DNA from: Desulfatibacillum sp.
Lineage (GTDB): Bacteria > Desulfobacterota > Desulfobacteria > Desulfobacterales > Desulfatibacillaceae
Direction of reading: 5' to 3'
DNA: 64,000 nucleotides
NCBI GenBank assembly: GCA_016342355.1
Contig: JAEINP010000005.1
Coordinates: forward strand, 62,001-126,000
The notes under the pieces are model-generated. The model was not told the DNA's origin, ran no database searches, and saw nothing but the letters and a program-made list of their open reading frames with translations. This document shows positions 46,512-55,576 of the stretch, piece after piece. Numbering within the stretch: the stretch's first letter is position 1; the number at the start of each line of letters is the position of its first letter. A program made the translations under genes and the position numbers.

Positions 46512-46957
46512 ACTCCCTCAATATACCATCCCGGGAAACCGGTGAGTTGTTTGTCCGAACAAAATACCCCGGGCACAACCATCACATTTCCAAGAAGAAA
46601 CGAACCATTTTTTTTTATAGTACGGCTCCCGCGGTGAATCTCTGCGTTATGGAACCCTTTGGGCACTGCGCCCGTTTTTATAATACGCCTAAGATTAGCA
46701 GAAATCCCGGAGCAGTCAACCTATGCTTAAACTAGCAGGGAGCGTGCCATGACAAATCAGCATTACCCCACGGGGAATATATACGATTGACCATTGGGAT
46801 CGGTCAAGGATAAGTTTTTAAAATAACAAATTATACGATCTGAAAAAATAAGTACTCAAAAATTTTGTTGAGGTAAAACCTAACGCCTTGCCACGCAAAA
46901 AAATCAAGTAAACGAGGCACTATGCAACATGATGTGAAAAAATTCCTCCTAATCACC
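46512..46957. other. AT-rich intergenic region with an inverted repeat
   Basis: 516 bases separate the synthetase start from the previous minus-strand gene (to 47027). The region is distinctly AT-rich, especially 46800-46920. It has an inverted repeat TTGACC (46787-46792), nine bases, GGTCAA (46802-46807), which could be an operator. No tRNA, RNA gene or convincing ORF was found. Confidence 0.4.
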
Positions 46958-46991
46958 TAAAACAAAGCCGGGCCTTTTTCCTCGGCCCGGC
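46958..46991 (-). terminator. Rho-independent terminator (minus strand)
   Basis: A perfect 8-bp GC stem (46984-46991 with 46967-46974 on the opposite side) followed on the minus strand by TTTGTTTTA. It lies 36 bases past the stop of the fumarylacetoacetate hydrolase-family gene. Confidence 0.85.
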
Positions 46992-47027
46992 CTGCATCCA
47001 ATTGAGAACCCATCCTTCCTGAAAACA

Positions 47028-47864
47028 TTATTCAGCCACAAAAACGTTTTCCAGTTCTCCGATGCCCTTAATACGGCATATTACCGTGTCTCCAGCATTG
47101 AGTACGATGGGGGGATCCCGGAAGATCCCCACCCCGGAAGGCGTGCCTGTGGATATGACGTCCCCCGCTTCCAAGGTGATATCCTGGCTGATGTATTCGA
47201 TGATGGTGGGGATGTCGAAAATCAGGTCACTGGTGTTGCCCTGCTGCATAACTTCGCCGTTCACCAGGGCTTCCAATTTAATATTATTGATATCCTCCAC
47301 CTCGTCCAGGGTGACCAGGGCAGGCCCCATGGGGGCGAAGGTGTCGAAGGATTTCCCCCTAAACCACTGTTTGTCCCCAAACTGGGCTTCCCGACCGGAC
47401 ACATCGTTTAAAATCATGAGGCCTGCCACATGGTCCAGGGCGTTTTTCCTGGAGATGCGTTTTCCTTTTTTGCCTATGACTACGGCCAGCTCCACTTCCC
47501 AGTCCACTTGGCCGGAATGGGCGGGCATGAGCACGGGATCAGTGGGACCGTTTACAGTGTTGGGGGTCTTGCAAAAGAGCAGCGGGGCAGAGGGGACGGA
47601 CATACCACCTTCCTTGGCATGCTCCGCATAATTTTTACCTAAGCAGATAATTTTGGAAGGATTGGTAATGGGAGGGCCAAGCCTTACATCCATGGTTTCC
47701 CCTGCGTCCTTGCAATCCCTCAGTTTATCCACCCAGCCCTGTTCAAAGAATTCTCTGCCAATATCAGGAATATCCTGGAACTGCTTTTTGAGGTCCACAA
47801 TGCGCCCGTATTTTTCCAAGCCGGGTTTTTCCTTGCCTTTTTCGCCGAATCTAACCAGTCTCAT
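47028..47864 (-). CDS. Fumarylacetoacetate hydrolase family protein
   Basis: A 278-residue cytoplasmic enzyme of the FAH superfamily: hydrolases, decarboxylases and isomerases acting on beta-keto or acylpyruvate substrates with a divalent metal. The motif ICLGKNYAEHA, the metal-ligand region WEVELAVVIGKKGKRIS and GREAQFGDKQWFRGKSFDTFAPMGP are characteristic, and GDVISTGTPSGVG closes the site. The exact reaction is undetermined; acylpyruvase or oxaloacetate decarboxylase/tautomerase activity would fit. It starts three bases after a small ORF that overlaps pcm, so it probably belongs to that operon. Confidence 0.9.
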   Translation of the reverse strand: MRLVRFGEKGKEKPGLEKYGRIVDLKKQFQDIPDIGREFFEQGWVDKLRDCKDAGETMDVRLGPPITNPSKIICLGKNYAEHAKEGGMSVPSAPLLFCKTPNTVNGPTDPVLMPAHSGQVDWEVELAVVIGKKGKRISRKNALDHVAGLMILNDVSGREAQFGDKQWFRGKSFDTFAPMGPALVTLDEVEDINNIKLEALVNGEVMQQGNTSDLIFDIPTIIEYISQDITLEAGDVISTGTPSGVGIFRDPPIVLNAGDTVICRIKGIGELENVFVAE

Positions 47865-47867
47865 TAT

Positions 47868-47990
47868 TTATCCTTTAATTAAAGGTTTATCGTCTTCAAA
47901 GCTAATATCCCAGGGAAAATCATATCTCACCAGGAACTCTCGTGCAATCCGGAAAGATGACCCTTTAAGAAATGCTTGATGGGCTATCAA
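47868..47990 (-). CDS. Possible 40-residue protein between pcm and the FAH-family gene
   Basis: A short frame starting at TTG 47990, whose first bases overlap the pcm stop (TTGA, four bases), with GGAG just upstream, and ending three bases before the next start. The peptide has a mixed, protein-like composition (core FRIAREFLVRYDFPWDISFE). The frame fills the gap exactly and is tightly joined to both neighbours, which favours translation. I do not recognise it, and it may simply be a leader that couples translation of the neighbours. Confidence 0.35.
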   Translation of the reverse strand: MIAHQAFLKGSSFRIAREFLVRYDFPWDISFEDDKPLIKG

Positions 47991-48715
47991 TACACTCCGC
48001 CGTTTTCCTTGGTCATGGGTACAAAGCGCACGGGAATAATTTTTTCTTCCCTAATCACACCGTCAGTCTTGGTGAGCAAAACCAGGTTTTGATTCTGGGC
48101 TTCTCCAACGGGTATGACCATCCTGCCTCCCTCGGCCAATTCATCCACCAGGGGCTGGGGGATTTCCGTGGGCGCACAGGTGACGATAATGGCGTCAAAG
48201 GGGCTATATTGGGGCCAGCCTTTATATCCGTCCCCAATTTTTACATGCACGTTGTCATAGTGGAGGCTTTTTAGGGTTTCCCGGGCTCTGATTCCCAAGG
48301 GCTCCACGATTTCAATGGTGAACACCCGGGCTGCCAATTCCCCCAGGACCGCAGCCTGATAACCCGAGCCTGTGCCAATTTCCAAAACTTTTTCAGTGCC
48401 TTTCAGTTCCAGTACCTGAGTCATAAGAGCCACGATATAGGGCTGGGAAATCGTCTGGCCCTCCCCAATGGGTAAGGGATAGTCATTGTAGGCTTGGTCC
48501 CTGTATTCTTCGGGAACAAAAAGGTGCCTTTTTACGGTTTTAAGGGCCTGGAGCACCCGGACGTCATCCACGCCTCGTTTTTCCATCTGACTATACACCA
48601 TCTGTCCACGCAGTTTTTCATAGTCACTTTCAGTTTTACCTTCTTCGGCAAGACAACTGGGGGTTAGAAATACGCCCCAGACCAGGAGCATAGCCGCCAA
48701 AATTTTTATGTCCAT
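47987..48715 (-). CDS. pcm: Protein-L-isoaspartate O-methyltransferase with signal peptide
   Basis: PCMT methylates abnormal L-isoaspartyl residues to start their repair. The 242-residue protein has the family block VPEEYRDQAYNDYPLPIGEGQTISQP, the SAM site VLEIGTGSGYQAAVLGELA (split) and DAIIVTCAPTEIPQPL. Unusually, residues 1-22 form a signal peptide (MDIKILAAMLLVWGVFLTPSC), which predicts export to the periplasm. ATG 48715 follows AAAGGAGG on the minus strand; the longer frame to 48763 is rejected. First gene of the minus-strand unit with the small ORF and the FAH-family gene. Confidence 0.9.
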   Translation of the reverse strand: MDIKILAAMLLVWGVFLTPSCLAEEGKTESDYEKLRGQMVYSQMEKRGVDDVRVLQALKTVKRHLFVPEEYRDQAYNDYPLPIGEGQTISQPYIVALMTQVLELKGTEKVLEIGTGSGYQAAVLGELAARVFTIEIVEPLGIRARETLKSLHYDNVHVKIGDGYKGWPQYSPFDAIIVTCAPTEIPQPLVDELAEGGRMVIPVGEAQNQNLVLLTKTDGVIREEKIIPVRFVPMTKENGGVY

Positions 48716-48831
48716 GGTACATCCTCCTTTGGTATCGTTATGGCATTGACTGTTAAAAGCCAATATGCTTATATGGAATATCGTATCTTAATGCGCCTTG
48801 CTCTTCTCCTTTGACTTCCTATGGAGGAATC

Positions 48832-50277
48832 ATGGATTTTTTGCAACCCCCCTACGGGCTTTTTGCTCCGGATGTTGACCTTGTGGTCAATCTGCCGGCT
48901 TTGGGCAAACTCCGGGAAAAGTTTCCCTCCTATATATTCAGAGCTGAAAAAGCCCAGGCAATGGCCCGAAAATTCGCCATAAATCACATTTTACCGCGTT
49001 CTCTGGAAACTGACAAGAAATGCAGCCAGGATCCCACATATTTTGATTGGGACCTATGGCATGCTGCCAACCGGGCAAAGTTCACCGTGGCCTGCCTTCC
49101 GGAAAAATTGGGCGGCCTGGGATGGAGCGCCCTGGATAATGCCGCAGCCCTGGAGGAATTCACCAGCGCCTGCATGGCCAGCACGGCGAATTTTGTCTTT
49201 AATGTTTTTGGCTTGTTGGGCTCCATGGTGGAATGCAAAACCGGCATTGTGCTGGACATGGTAAAAAAAATGGCCAAAGCCCAACAGGAAGACAAACCCC
49301 TGTTTTACTCCTGGGCTATCACCGAGCCGGGAGCAGGCACGGACATGGAAGATGCTTGCGCCATGCAAACCATGCGGCCTTCCTGCCATGCCCAAAGGGT
49401 TCCAGGCGGTTACAGTTTGAGCGGAGTAAAATGTTTTATCACTAATGGCAGCATGGCCCATTATGTGATTGTGAACATGCCCACGGACCAGGAAAGGCCC
49501 CTGGAAACCATGGCCACCTTTCATGTGCCTACTAACGCCAAAGGCTTTTTCGTGGGCCGGGTGGAACGTAAATGCGGCCAAAAAGCCAGCCAGACCGCGG
49601 AAATTTTTTTCGATAAAGTATTTGTGCCTGAAAAGGAGATGTGGGAACCCCCGGGAAAAGGGTTTGACCACACTCGGGAGATCCTTTCCATCACCCGGGG
49701 GCTGGTGGGCATCAGCGCCATGGGAATCGCCCGAGGCGCTTTGGAGCGATGCATCCGATATGCCGCCAACAAAAAGACCGCCAATGGCCGTCTCATCGAC
49801 CAGGACTGGGTAAGGTTCGCCATTGCCGACATGCTCAAGGATTTGCACATGGTCCGGGCGGCTGGGTACAATTTCGCCATTGCCCTGGATACCTTCCATG
49901 TCTGGAAAATTTTTGATACAGCCGTTGTGAAGGGGGCCACTTTGTTGCCCGGTAAAATCCTTATGGCCGACTCCCTGGCCGCCCTGGCAAATAACCAATT
50001 GGCCAATGAGGCCGGAACCCGGTTCAAGAAAAAGATCGTCACCAATGAGGTTCTGGATTCCTTTGTCAAACACGGCTCGGCCCTGAAGGCAGCCGGGTCC
50101 GATCTGGCCATGAAAGTCAGTTCCCGGGTTTTGGACATCGTGGGTCTGGATGGCATGGCCCGGGAATTCGGCATGGAAAAATGTTTCCGGGACGCCAAGG
50201 TCACCCAGATTTACGAGGGGTCCAATCAGGCCAATCTTTGGGATTTTTTTCATGAGGAAGTGGGCAGGCTGGTGTAA
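48832..50277 (+). CDS. Acyl-CoA dehydrogenase, catalytic-type subunit
   Basis: A 481-residue flavoprotein, longer than the usual 380-400. It shows the ACAD signatures YSWAITEPGAGTDM and GGYSLSGVKCFITNGS, and a C-terminal QIYEGSNQ with Glu462 at the place of the catalytic base of medium/short-chain dehydrogenases. It would oxidise an acyl-CoA to the enoyl-CoA, passing electrons to ETF. ATG 48832 with GGAGG just upstream is preferred over TTG 48811. The next gene, 22 bases on, encodes a second ACAD that lacks this Glu, suggesting a heteromeric enzyme. Substrate unknown. Confidence 0.92.
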   Translation: MDFLQPPYGLFAPDVDLVVNLPALGKLREKFPSYIFRAEKAQAMARKFAINHILPRSLETDKKCSQDPTYFDWDLWHAANRAKFTVACLPEKLGGLGWSALDNAAALEEFTSACMASTANFVFNVFGLLGSMVECKTGIVLDMVKKMAKAQQEDKPLFYSWAITEPGAGTDMEDACAMQTMRPSCHAQRVPGGYSLSGVKCFITNGSMAHYVIVNMPTDQERPLETMATFHVPTNAKGFFVGRVERKCGQKASQTAEIFFDKVFVPEKEMWEPPGKGFDHTREILSITRGLVGISAMGIARGALERCIRYAANKKTANGRLIDQDWVRFAIADMLKDLHMVRAAGYNFAIALDTFHVWKIFDTAVVKGATLLPGKILMADSLAALANNQLANEAGTRFKKKIVTNEVLDSFVKHGSALKAAGSDLAMKVSSRVLDIVGLDGMAREFGMEKCFRDAKVTQIYEGSNQANLWDFFHEEVGRLV

Positions 50278-50299
50278 TGCTTTTCAGGAGGCGGCAGGC

Positions 50300-51394
50300 A
50301 TGAGTATTCCAAAAGAATATTTTGAAGTGGTGCGGGAAACCGGAAAATTCGCCAAAAGGGAGTTTGGAGAGCATGCACTGGATTGGGATTTGAATCCCGA
50401 CCCATCCCATATAACAAGTCTTTGGATAAAAAGCCTTGGCCTGGATCTTCCTGTTTTAACCATCCCGGAGGAATTCAGCGGCGTGGGGTATGGCCCGGTT
50501 TGCCAAGCCCTGGTGGTGGACGCAATGGCCAGCCGGTGTCCTGGCGTAGCCTCTGTATTTGTGCATCATTTTGCCGGACTTTTTCCAGTGCAATTTGCAA
50601 ACAAGGACCAACAGACTGAACTCTGGGGCGCAGCCACAGGAAAGGCGGGCAGGGGTATCGCCGGGGTGGTGTTTGACCATGACGGAGCACTATCCATTAA
50701 ACCCAGCGGAAACGGTTTTATACTTAACGGCACTTCCTCCCTGACCGCCAATGCCCAGTACGCGGACTGGGCAAGTGTTTTCACCAGCGACCAAAAGGGT
50801 AACCCCATTTGTTTTGTTGTGGATAATAGAAGTCCCGGCGTATCTTTGGGCCCCAACCCCGAACTTCCCGGCCTGAAAATCAATCCTTTCCATTCCCTGG
50901 TGTTCAAGGACGTGGCTGTTCCAGCTCATGCTATCTTATGCAACCCGGAAAAATCCGCCCAACTGATGGAACAAACCCGGGATTTACTTCATGTCCTGAC
51001 TGCGGCCACGGCTCTGGGGGCAGCCCGCACAGCCTATGAAAAAGCTCTGGCCTATGCCCGGGAAAGATACCAGTTCGGCAAAATGATTATTGAGCATCAG
51101 GAAATCCGCCGCATGATAGGGGCCATGCGCATGAAACTGGATGCGGCCACTGCCAACCTCTACGAATATTTTGAGGAAAACCCAGGTCCATTGTCGCGAG
51201 CTGACCGAAAGGCGTCGCTGGTGAAGGCATTTTGTACGGATGCGGCCTTTGACATCATCGTGGATGCAATCCAGGTCCATGGAGGCTACGGCTATATGCA
51301 CGAACAAGGGCTGGAAAAACTCATGCGTGATGCGAAGGTGCTTCAGGTCTTGGGCGGGTCCAATCCACAGCTATTGGTTGAAGCAATGGAATAG
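50300..51394 (+). CDS. Acyl-CoA dehydrogenase subunit lacking the catalytic glutamate
   Basis: A 364-residue ACAD-fold protein with FNLNGTSSLTANAQYADW-like FAD/substrate loops (NGTSSLTANAQYAD), YARERYQFGKMIIEHQ and IQVHGGYGYMHEQGLEKLMRDAKV. At the position of the catalytic Glu it has Gly352 (QVLGGSNPQ), and the alternative site used by isovaleryl-CoA dehydrogenase is a Leu. It is therefore probably the partner of the subunit encoded just upstream, as in alpha2beta2 ACADs where only one chain carries the base. AGGAGG (50286-50291) precedes ATG 50300; the longer frame to 50150 overlaps the upstream gene. Confidence 0.9.
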   Translation: MSIPKEYFEVVRETGKFAKREFGEHALDWDLNPDPSHITSLWIKSLGLDLPVLTIPEEFSGVGYGPVCQALVVDAMASRCPGVASVFVHHFAGLFPVQFANKDQQTELWGAATGKAGRGIAGVVFDHDGALSIKPSGNGFILNGTSSLTANAQYADWASVFTSDQKGNPICFVVDNRSPGVSLGPNPELPGLKINPFHSLVFKDVAVPAHAILCNPEKSAQLMEQTRDLLHVLTAATALGAARTAYEKALAYARERYQFGKMIIEHQEIRRMIGAMRMKLDAATANLYEYFEENPGPLSRADRKASLVKAFCTDAAFDIIVDAIQVHGGYGYMHEQGLEKLMRDAKVLQVLGGSNPQLLVEAME

Positions 51395-51435
51395 GTTGTT
51401 CACAAATAGTGCTAAGAATACAGTGGGTTGCAATG

Positions 51436-51465
51436 ATAAGGGGGAGCTAAAAAGCTCCCCCTTAT
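51436..51465. terminator. Bidirectional terminator hairpin
   Basis: A perfect 13-bp stem (51436-51448 with 51453-51465) with an AAAA loop, between the convergent ACAD and mdh genes. The plus side has an AT-rich tail (TTGAAATATATTT); the minus side has a weak U-tract. Confidence 0.75.
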
Positions 51466-51485
51466 TGAAATATATTTACTCGATA

Positions 51486-52850
<1,365 letters not shown>

Positions 52851-53747
52851 ATGTCTGCATCCCACTTATTGGTGGACCAATACATGAACTTTTTGTTGGT
52901 GGAAAAGGGCTTGGCCCAGAACACCCTGGAAGCCTACAGCAAAGACCTGGATGTGTTTGTGGGATTTCTGGAAGAGAATAAGGTCAATGACCTGCGGGAA
53001 GCGGACACGCTTGTTATAGTGCAGCATTTAATCAAGCTCCGGTCTTTGGGATTGGGCGCCAGAACCCGGGCCAGGCATCTGGTGGCCATTCGGGGGCTGT
53101 TTTCCTTCTTGGAGCAGGAAAAAGTCATTAAACACAATCCGGCCAAGCTGGTGGATCTGCCCAAGTCGGGCATGCGTCTTCCCGACGTGATTTCCGTAGG
53201 AGAAATCGAAACGCTGTTGGAGGCGCCCAATGAAATGGACGTACTGGGCGCCAGGGATCGGGCCATGCTGGAGTTGGCATATGCTTCGGGGCTTAGGGTG
53301 TCGGAACTGATTCATGTAAGGGTTCAGGATATCCATTTGGATGCCGGATTTGTGCGGGTTATGGGAAAGGGCTCCAAGGAGAGGATTGTTCCCATGGGCA
53401 GACAGGCCAGGGAGAAAATTCAGTCTTACATGGAAAACGACCGGCCCATTCTTTTAAAGGGCAAACCCGGGGAGTATTTGTTCGTGGTAAGGGGAGGGCG
53501 TCCCATGACCCGCCAATCCTTCTGGAAGCTGATGAAGAAATATGCCTTAAAGGCCGGAATAGCCAAGAACATCACTCCCCATACCCTGCGTCATTCCTTT
53601 GCCAGCCACTTGCTGGAAGGAGGGGCGGATTTACGGGTGGTTCAGGAAATGCTGGGTCACGTTGACATTTCCACCACCCAGATATACACACACGTGGCAA
53701 GGGAACGCCTGATCGAAATACACGAACGTTATCATCCCCGGCACTAA
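52851..53747 (+). CDS. xerD: Tyrosine recombinase XerC/XerD
   Basis: A 298-residue site-specific recombinase that resolves chromosome dimers at dif. The N-terminal SAM-like DNA-binding domain (MNFLLVEKGLAQNTLEAYSKDL region) is followed by the catalytic domain with Arg in ASGLRVSELI, Lys in KGSKER, HTLRHSFASHLL, LGHVDISTTQIYTHV with the His/Trp-position His and nucleophile Tyr. Length and order match XerD slightly better than XerC, but the two are hard to separate. It is followed after 38 bases by hisD; no mobile-element genes adjoin it, so a housekeeping role is likely. Confidence 0.9.
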   Translation: MSASHLLVDQYMNFLLVEKGLAQNTLEAYSKDLDVFVGFLEENKVNDLREADTLVIVQHLIKLRSLGLGARTRARHLVAIRGLFSFLEQEKVIKHNPAKLVDLPKSGMRLPDVISVGEIETLLEAPNEMDVLGARDRAMLELAYASGLRVSELIHVRVQDIHLDAGFVRVMGKGSKERIVPMGRQAREKIQSYMENDRPILLKGKPGEYLFVVRGGRPMTRQSFWKLMKKYALKAGIAKNITPHTLRHSFASHLLEGGADLRVVQEMLGHVDISTTQIYTHVARERLIEIHERYHPRH

Positions 53748-53785
53748 GGGTAAAAGCCGGGTTCATTTAATTTGCGAGGAAGATT

Positions 53786-55087
53786 ATGAAAATCTACCAG
53801 TACCCTTCCCAGACTGCGGAAAAACGTTTTGCATCCCTGGTGGACCGGGGAGTTTCCTTTCGCACCAAAGACGTGAAAGCTGTTACAAAAATCCTGGACG
53901 ACGTGCGGAAAAACGGGGACCAGGCGGTCGTGGATTATTCCAACCGTTTTGACGCGGGCGGCATGTCTGTGGAATCCATGCGGGTGACCGATGAGGAAAT
54001 GGAAACGGCCCTGGCTCAGGTGGAGCCGGACTTTCAAAAGGCCATGGAAAGGGCGCACCGCAACGTGGCGGATTTTCACCGCAGACAGCTTCCAAAATCA
54101 TGGATCACCACGGACAGGCCGGGTACGGTCCTGGGCCAGATGATCCGGCCTGTGGACGCAGCCGGGGTTTATGTGCCGGGAGGGCAGGGGGGCAGCACGC
54201 CGTTGGTGTCGTCCGTAATTATGGGCGGCGTTCCCGCCAAGATCGCCGGAGTGGAAAGAATTTGCATGGTCACGCCTCCCAGGGCGGACGGAACCGTTCA
54301 TCCCTATTTACTGGCGGCCGCAAAGCTCACGGGGATTGACGAGGTTTTCAAGATAGGAAGCGCCTGGGCCATTGCCGCCATGGCTTATGGCACGGAAAGT
54401 ATAAAAGCCGTGGACGTGATCGTAGGGCCGGGCAATATTTATGTGACCATCGCCAAGAGTCTGGTTGCGGGTACGGTGGGTATTGATATGATCGCCGGGC
54501 CCAGCGAGGTGTTGGTGATCGCCGACCATACCGCTAACCCGGACTGCGTGGCTGCGGATCTTTTATCCCAGGCCGAGCACGATCCCATGGCCAGTTCCAT
54601 CCTGGTCACTACGAAAAAGAAAATCGCCTTGGATACCCGGAAGGCTCTGTTTGAAAGGATCGCCAAGCTATCCCGCCGGGAAATCGCCGAAGCCTCGGTC
54701 AAGAAAAACTGCATGGCCTTTGTGGTGGATAACCTGGATATTGCCGCAGACCTGGCCAACGCCATCGCCCCGGAGCATCTGGAATTGCTGGTGGAAGATC
54801 CTTTCGCCTATTTTCCCAAGATCAAGCACGCCGGAGCCATGTTCCTGGGCCAGTACACGCCCGAACCGGTGGGGGATTATGTGGCAGGCCCCAACCATGT
54901 ATTGCCCACCCAGGGCACAGGGCGTTTTTCATCCGCGTTGAATGTGGATAACTTTTTGAAGAAAACCAGCCTGTTGTATTATTCCAAGGAAACCTTTGAG
55001 GAAGAAGCGCCGGATATCATCCGCCTTGCCGAGGTGGAAGGCCTCACCGCCCATGCGGAATCGGTAAGGGCCAGGTTAAAGAAATAA
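53786..55087 (+). CDS. hisD: Histidinol dehydrogenase
   Basis: Carries out the last two steps of histidine synthesis, oxidising L-histidinol to L-histidine with two NAD. The 433-residue zinc enzyme shows YVPGGQGGSTPLVSSV, VDVIVGPGNIYVTIAKS, GIDMIAGPSEVLVIAD, LLSQAEHDPMA and GPNHVLPTQGTGRF, which includes zinc and base residues. GAGGAAG precedes the ATG. Probably co-transcribed with the recombinase gene; no other his genes are in the window. Confidence 0.97.
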   Translation: MKIYQYPSQTAEKRFASLVDRGVSFRTKDVKAVTKILDDVRKNGDQAVVDYSNRFDAGGMSVESMRVTDEEMETALAQVEPDFQKAMERAHRNVADFHRRQLPKSWITTDRPGTVLGQMIRPVDAAGVYVPGGQGGSTPLVSSVIMGGVPAKIAGVERICMVTPPRADGTVHPYLLAAAKLTGIDEVFKIGSAWAIAAMAYGTESIKAVDVIVGPGNIYVTIAKSLVAGTVGIDMIAGPSEVLVIADHTANPDCVAADLLSQAEHDPMASSILVTTKKKIALDTRKALFERIAKLSRREIAEASVKKNCMAFVVDNLDIAADLANAIAPEHLELLVEDPFAYFPKIKHAGAMFLGQYTPEPVGDYVAGPNHVLPTQGTGRFSSALNVDNFLKKTSLLYYSKETFEEEAPDIIRLAEVEGLTAHAESVRARLKK

Positions 55088-55576
55088 GGTTTCAATTACC
55101 TGAATTTGCCTGCACTCCCAAGCAGGAGCATGGGAGCGAGATGAATGATCTTATGCTGTGGTGGAGGTTTTCCCTACACGCTTCCGCCCAAATGCCTTGC
55201 AAGATTGCGGATGGGTGTCATTTTTTCCTTGGAAGTCAAGGCGAATCCGCAACAGATATCGCTGCGACCGCCCATGTATTTGGCGCCGCTATGGACCACG
55301 ATATCAACACCCAGAGCAAGGGACATCTGGTTCATGGACGTGGCGAATGTATTATCTATCAATGTAAATATCTGATAAATATATAAATAATAGTCGTTTT
55401 GGGGCATGCTCTGCATAATTATAGCGGTTCATGATTCAGATTGACAATCATAGGGGGCGGGAGTAGCTAATGGAAAGAGTTTCAAACAAAAGGTTGTTCA
55501 GTGCAAGCGTCTGAATATCTACAATATTCGGATGGTTCTCTAAGGAATACAGAGACTTTAACCAGGAGGGTAATCA
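55088..55576. other. Degenerate region after hisD
   Basis: 489 bases without an intact gene. It holds a short CTCCCA/TGGGAG hairpin soon after hisD (about 55107-55130, no U-tract), a minus-strand remnant of a PLP lyase gene and the leader of the dockerin-like gene with a TACAAT (55520-55525) that could be a -10. Confidence 0.5.
55174..55365 (-). pseudogene. Remnant of a Cys/Met metabolism PLP-dependent lyase
   Basis: On the minus strand about 63 codons read as the central part of a cystathionine gamma/beta-lyase or O-acetylhomoserine sulfhydrylase: LIDNTFATSMNQ, LALGVDIVVHSGAKYMGG with the PLP lysine, SDICCGFALTSKE, then a stop. Intact members have about 380-430 residues; both the N- and C-terminal thirds are missing, and the flanking sequence is not similar in any frame I tried. 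This is a decayed gene fragment, not a functional enzyme. Confidence 0.75.

Noticed and set aside
46512-47027. Possible RNA gene or tRNA in the AT-rich gap
   Set aside because: No cloverleaf, no GTTCRA T-loop and no long stable fold except the terminator at its left end.
49054-50253. Minus-strand frame of 399 codons inside the first acyl-CoA dehydrogenase gene
   Set aside because: Antisense shadow, rich in Gly/His/Gln; the plus strand has clear ACAD motifs throughout.
52851-53747. Tyrosine recombinase as a sign of an integrated element
   Set aside because: No att repeats, tRNA or phage genes adjoin it, and length and motifs fit housekeeping XerC/D.
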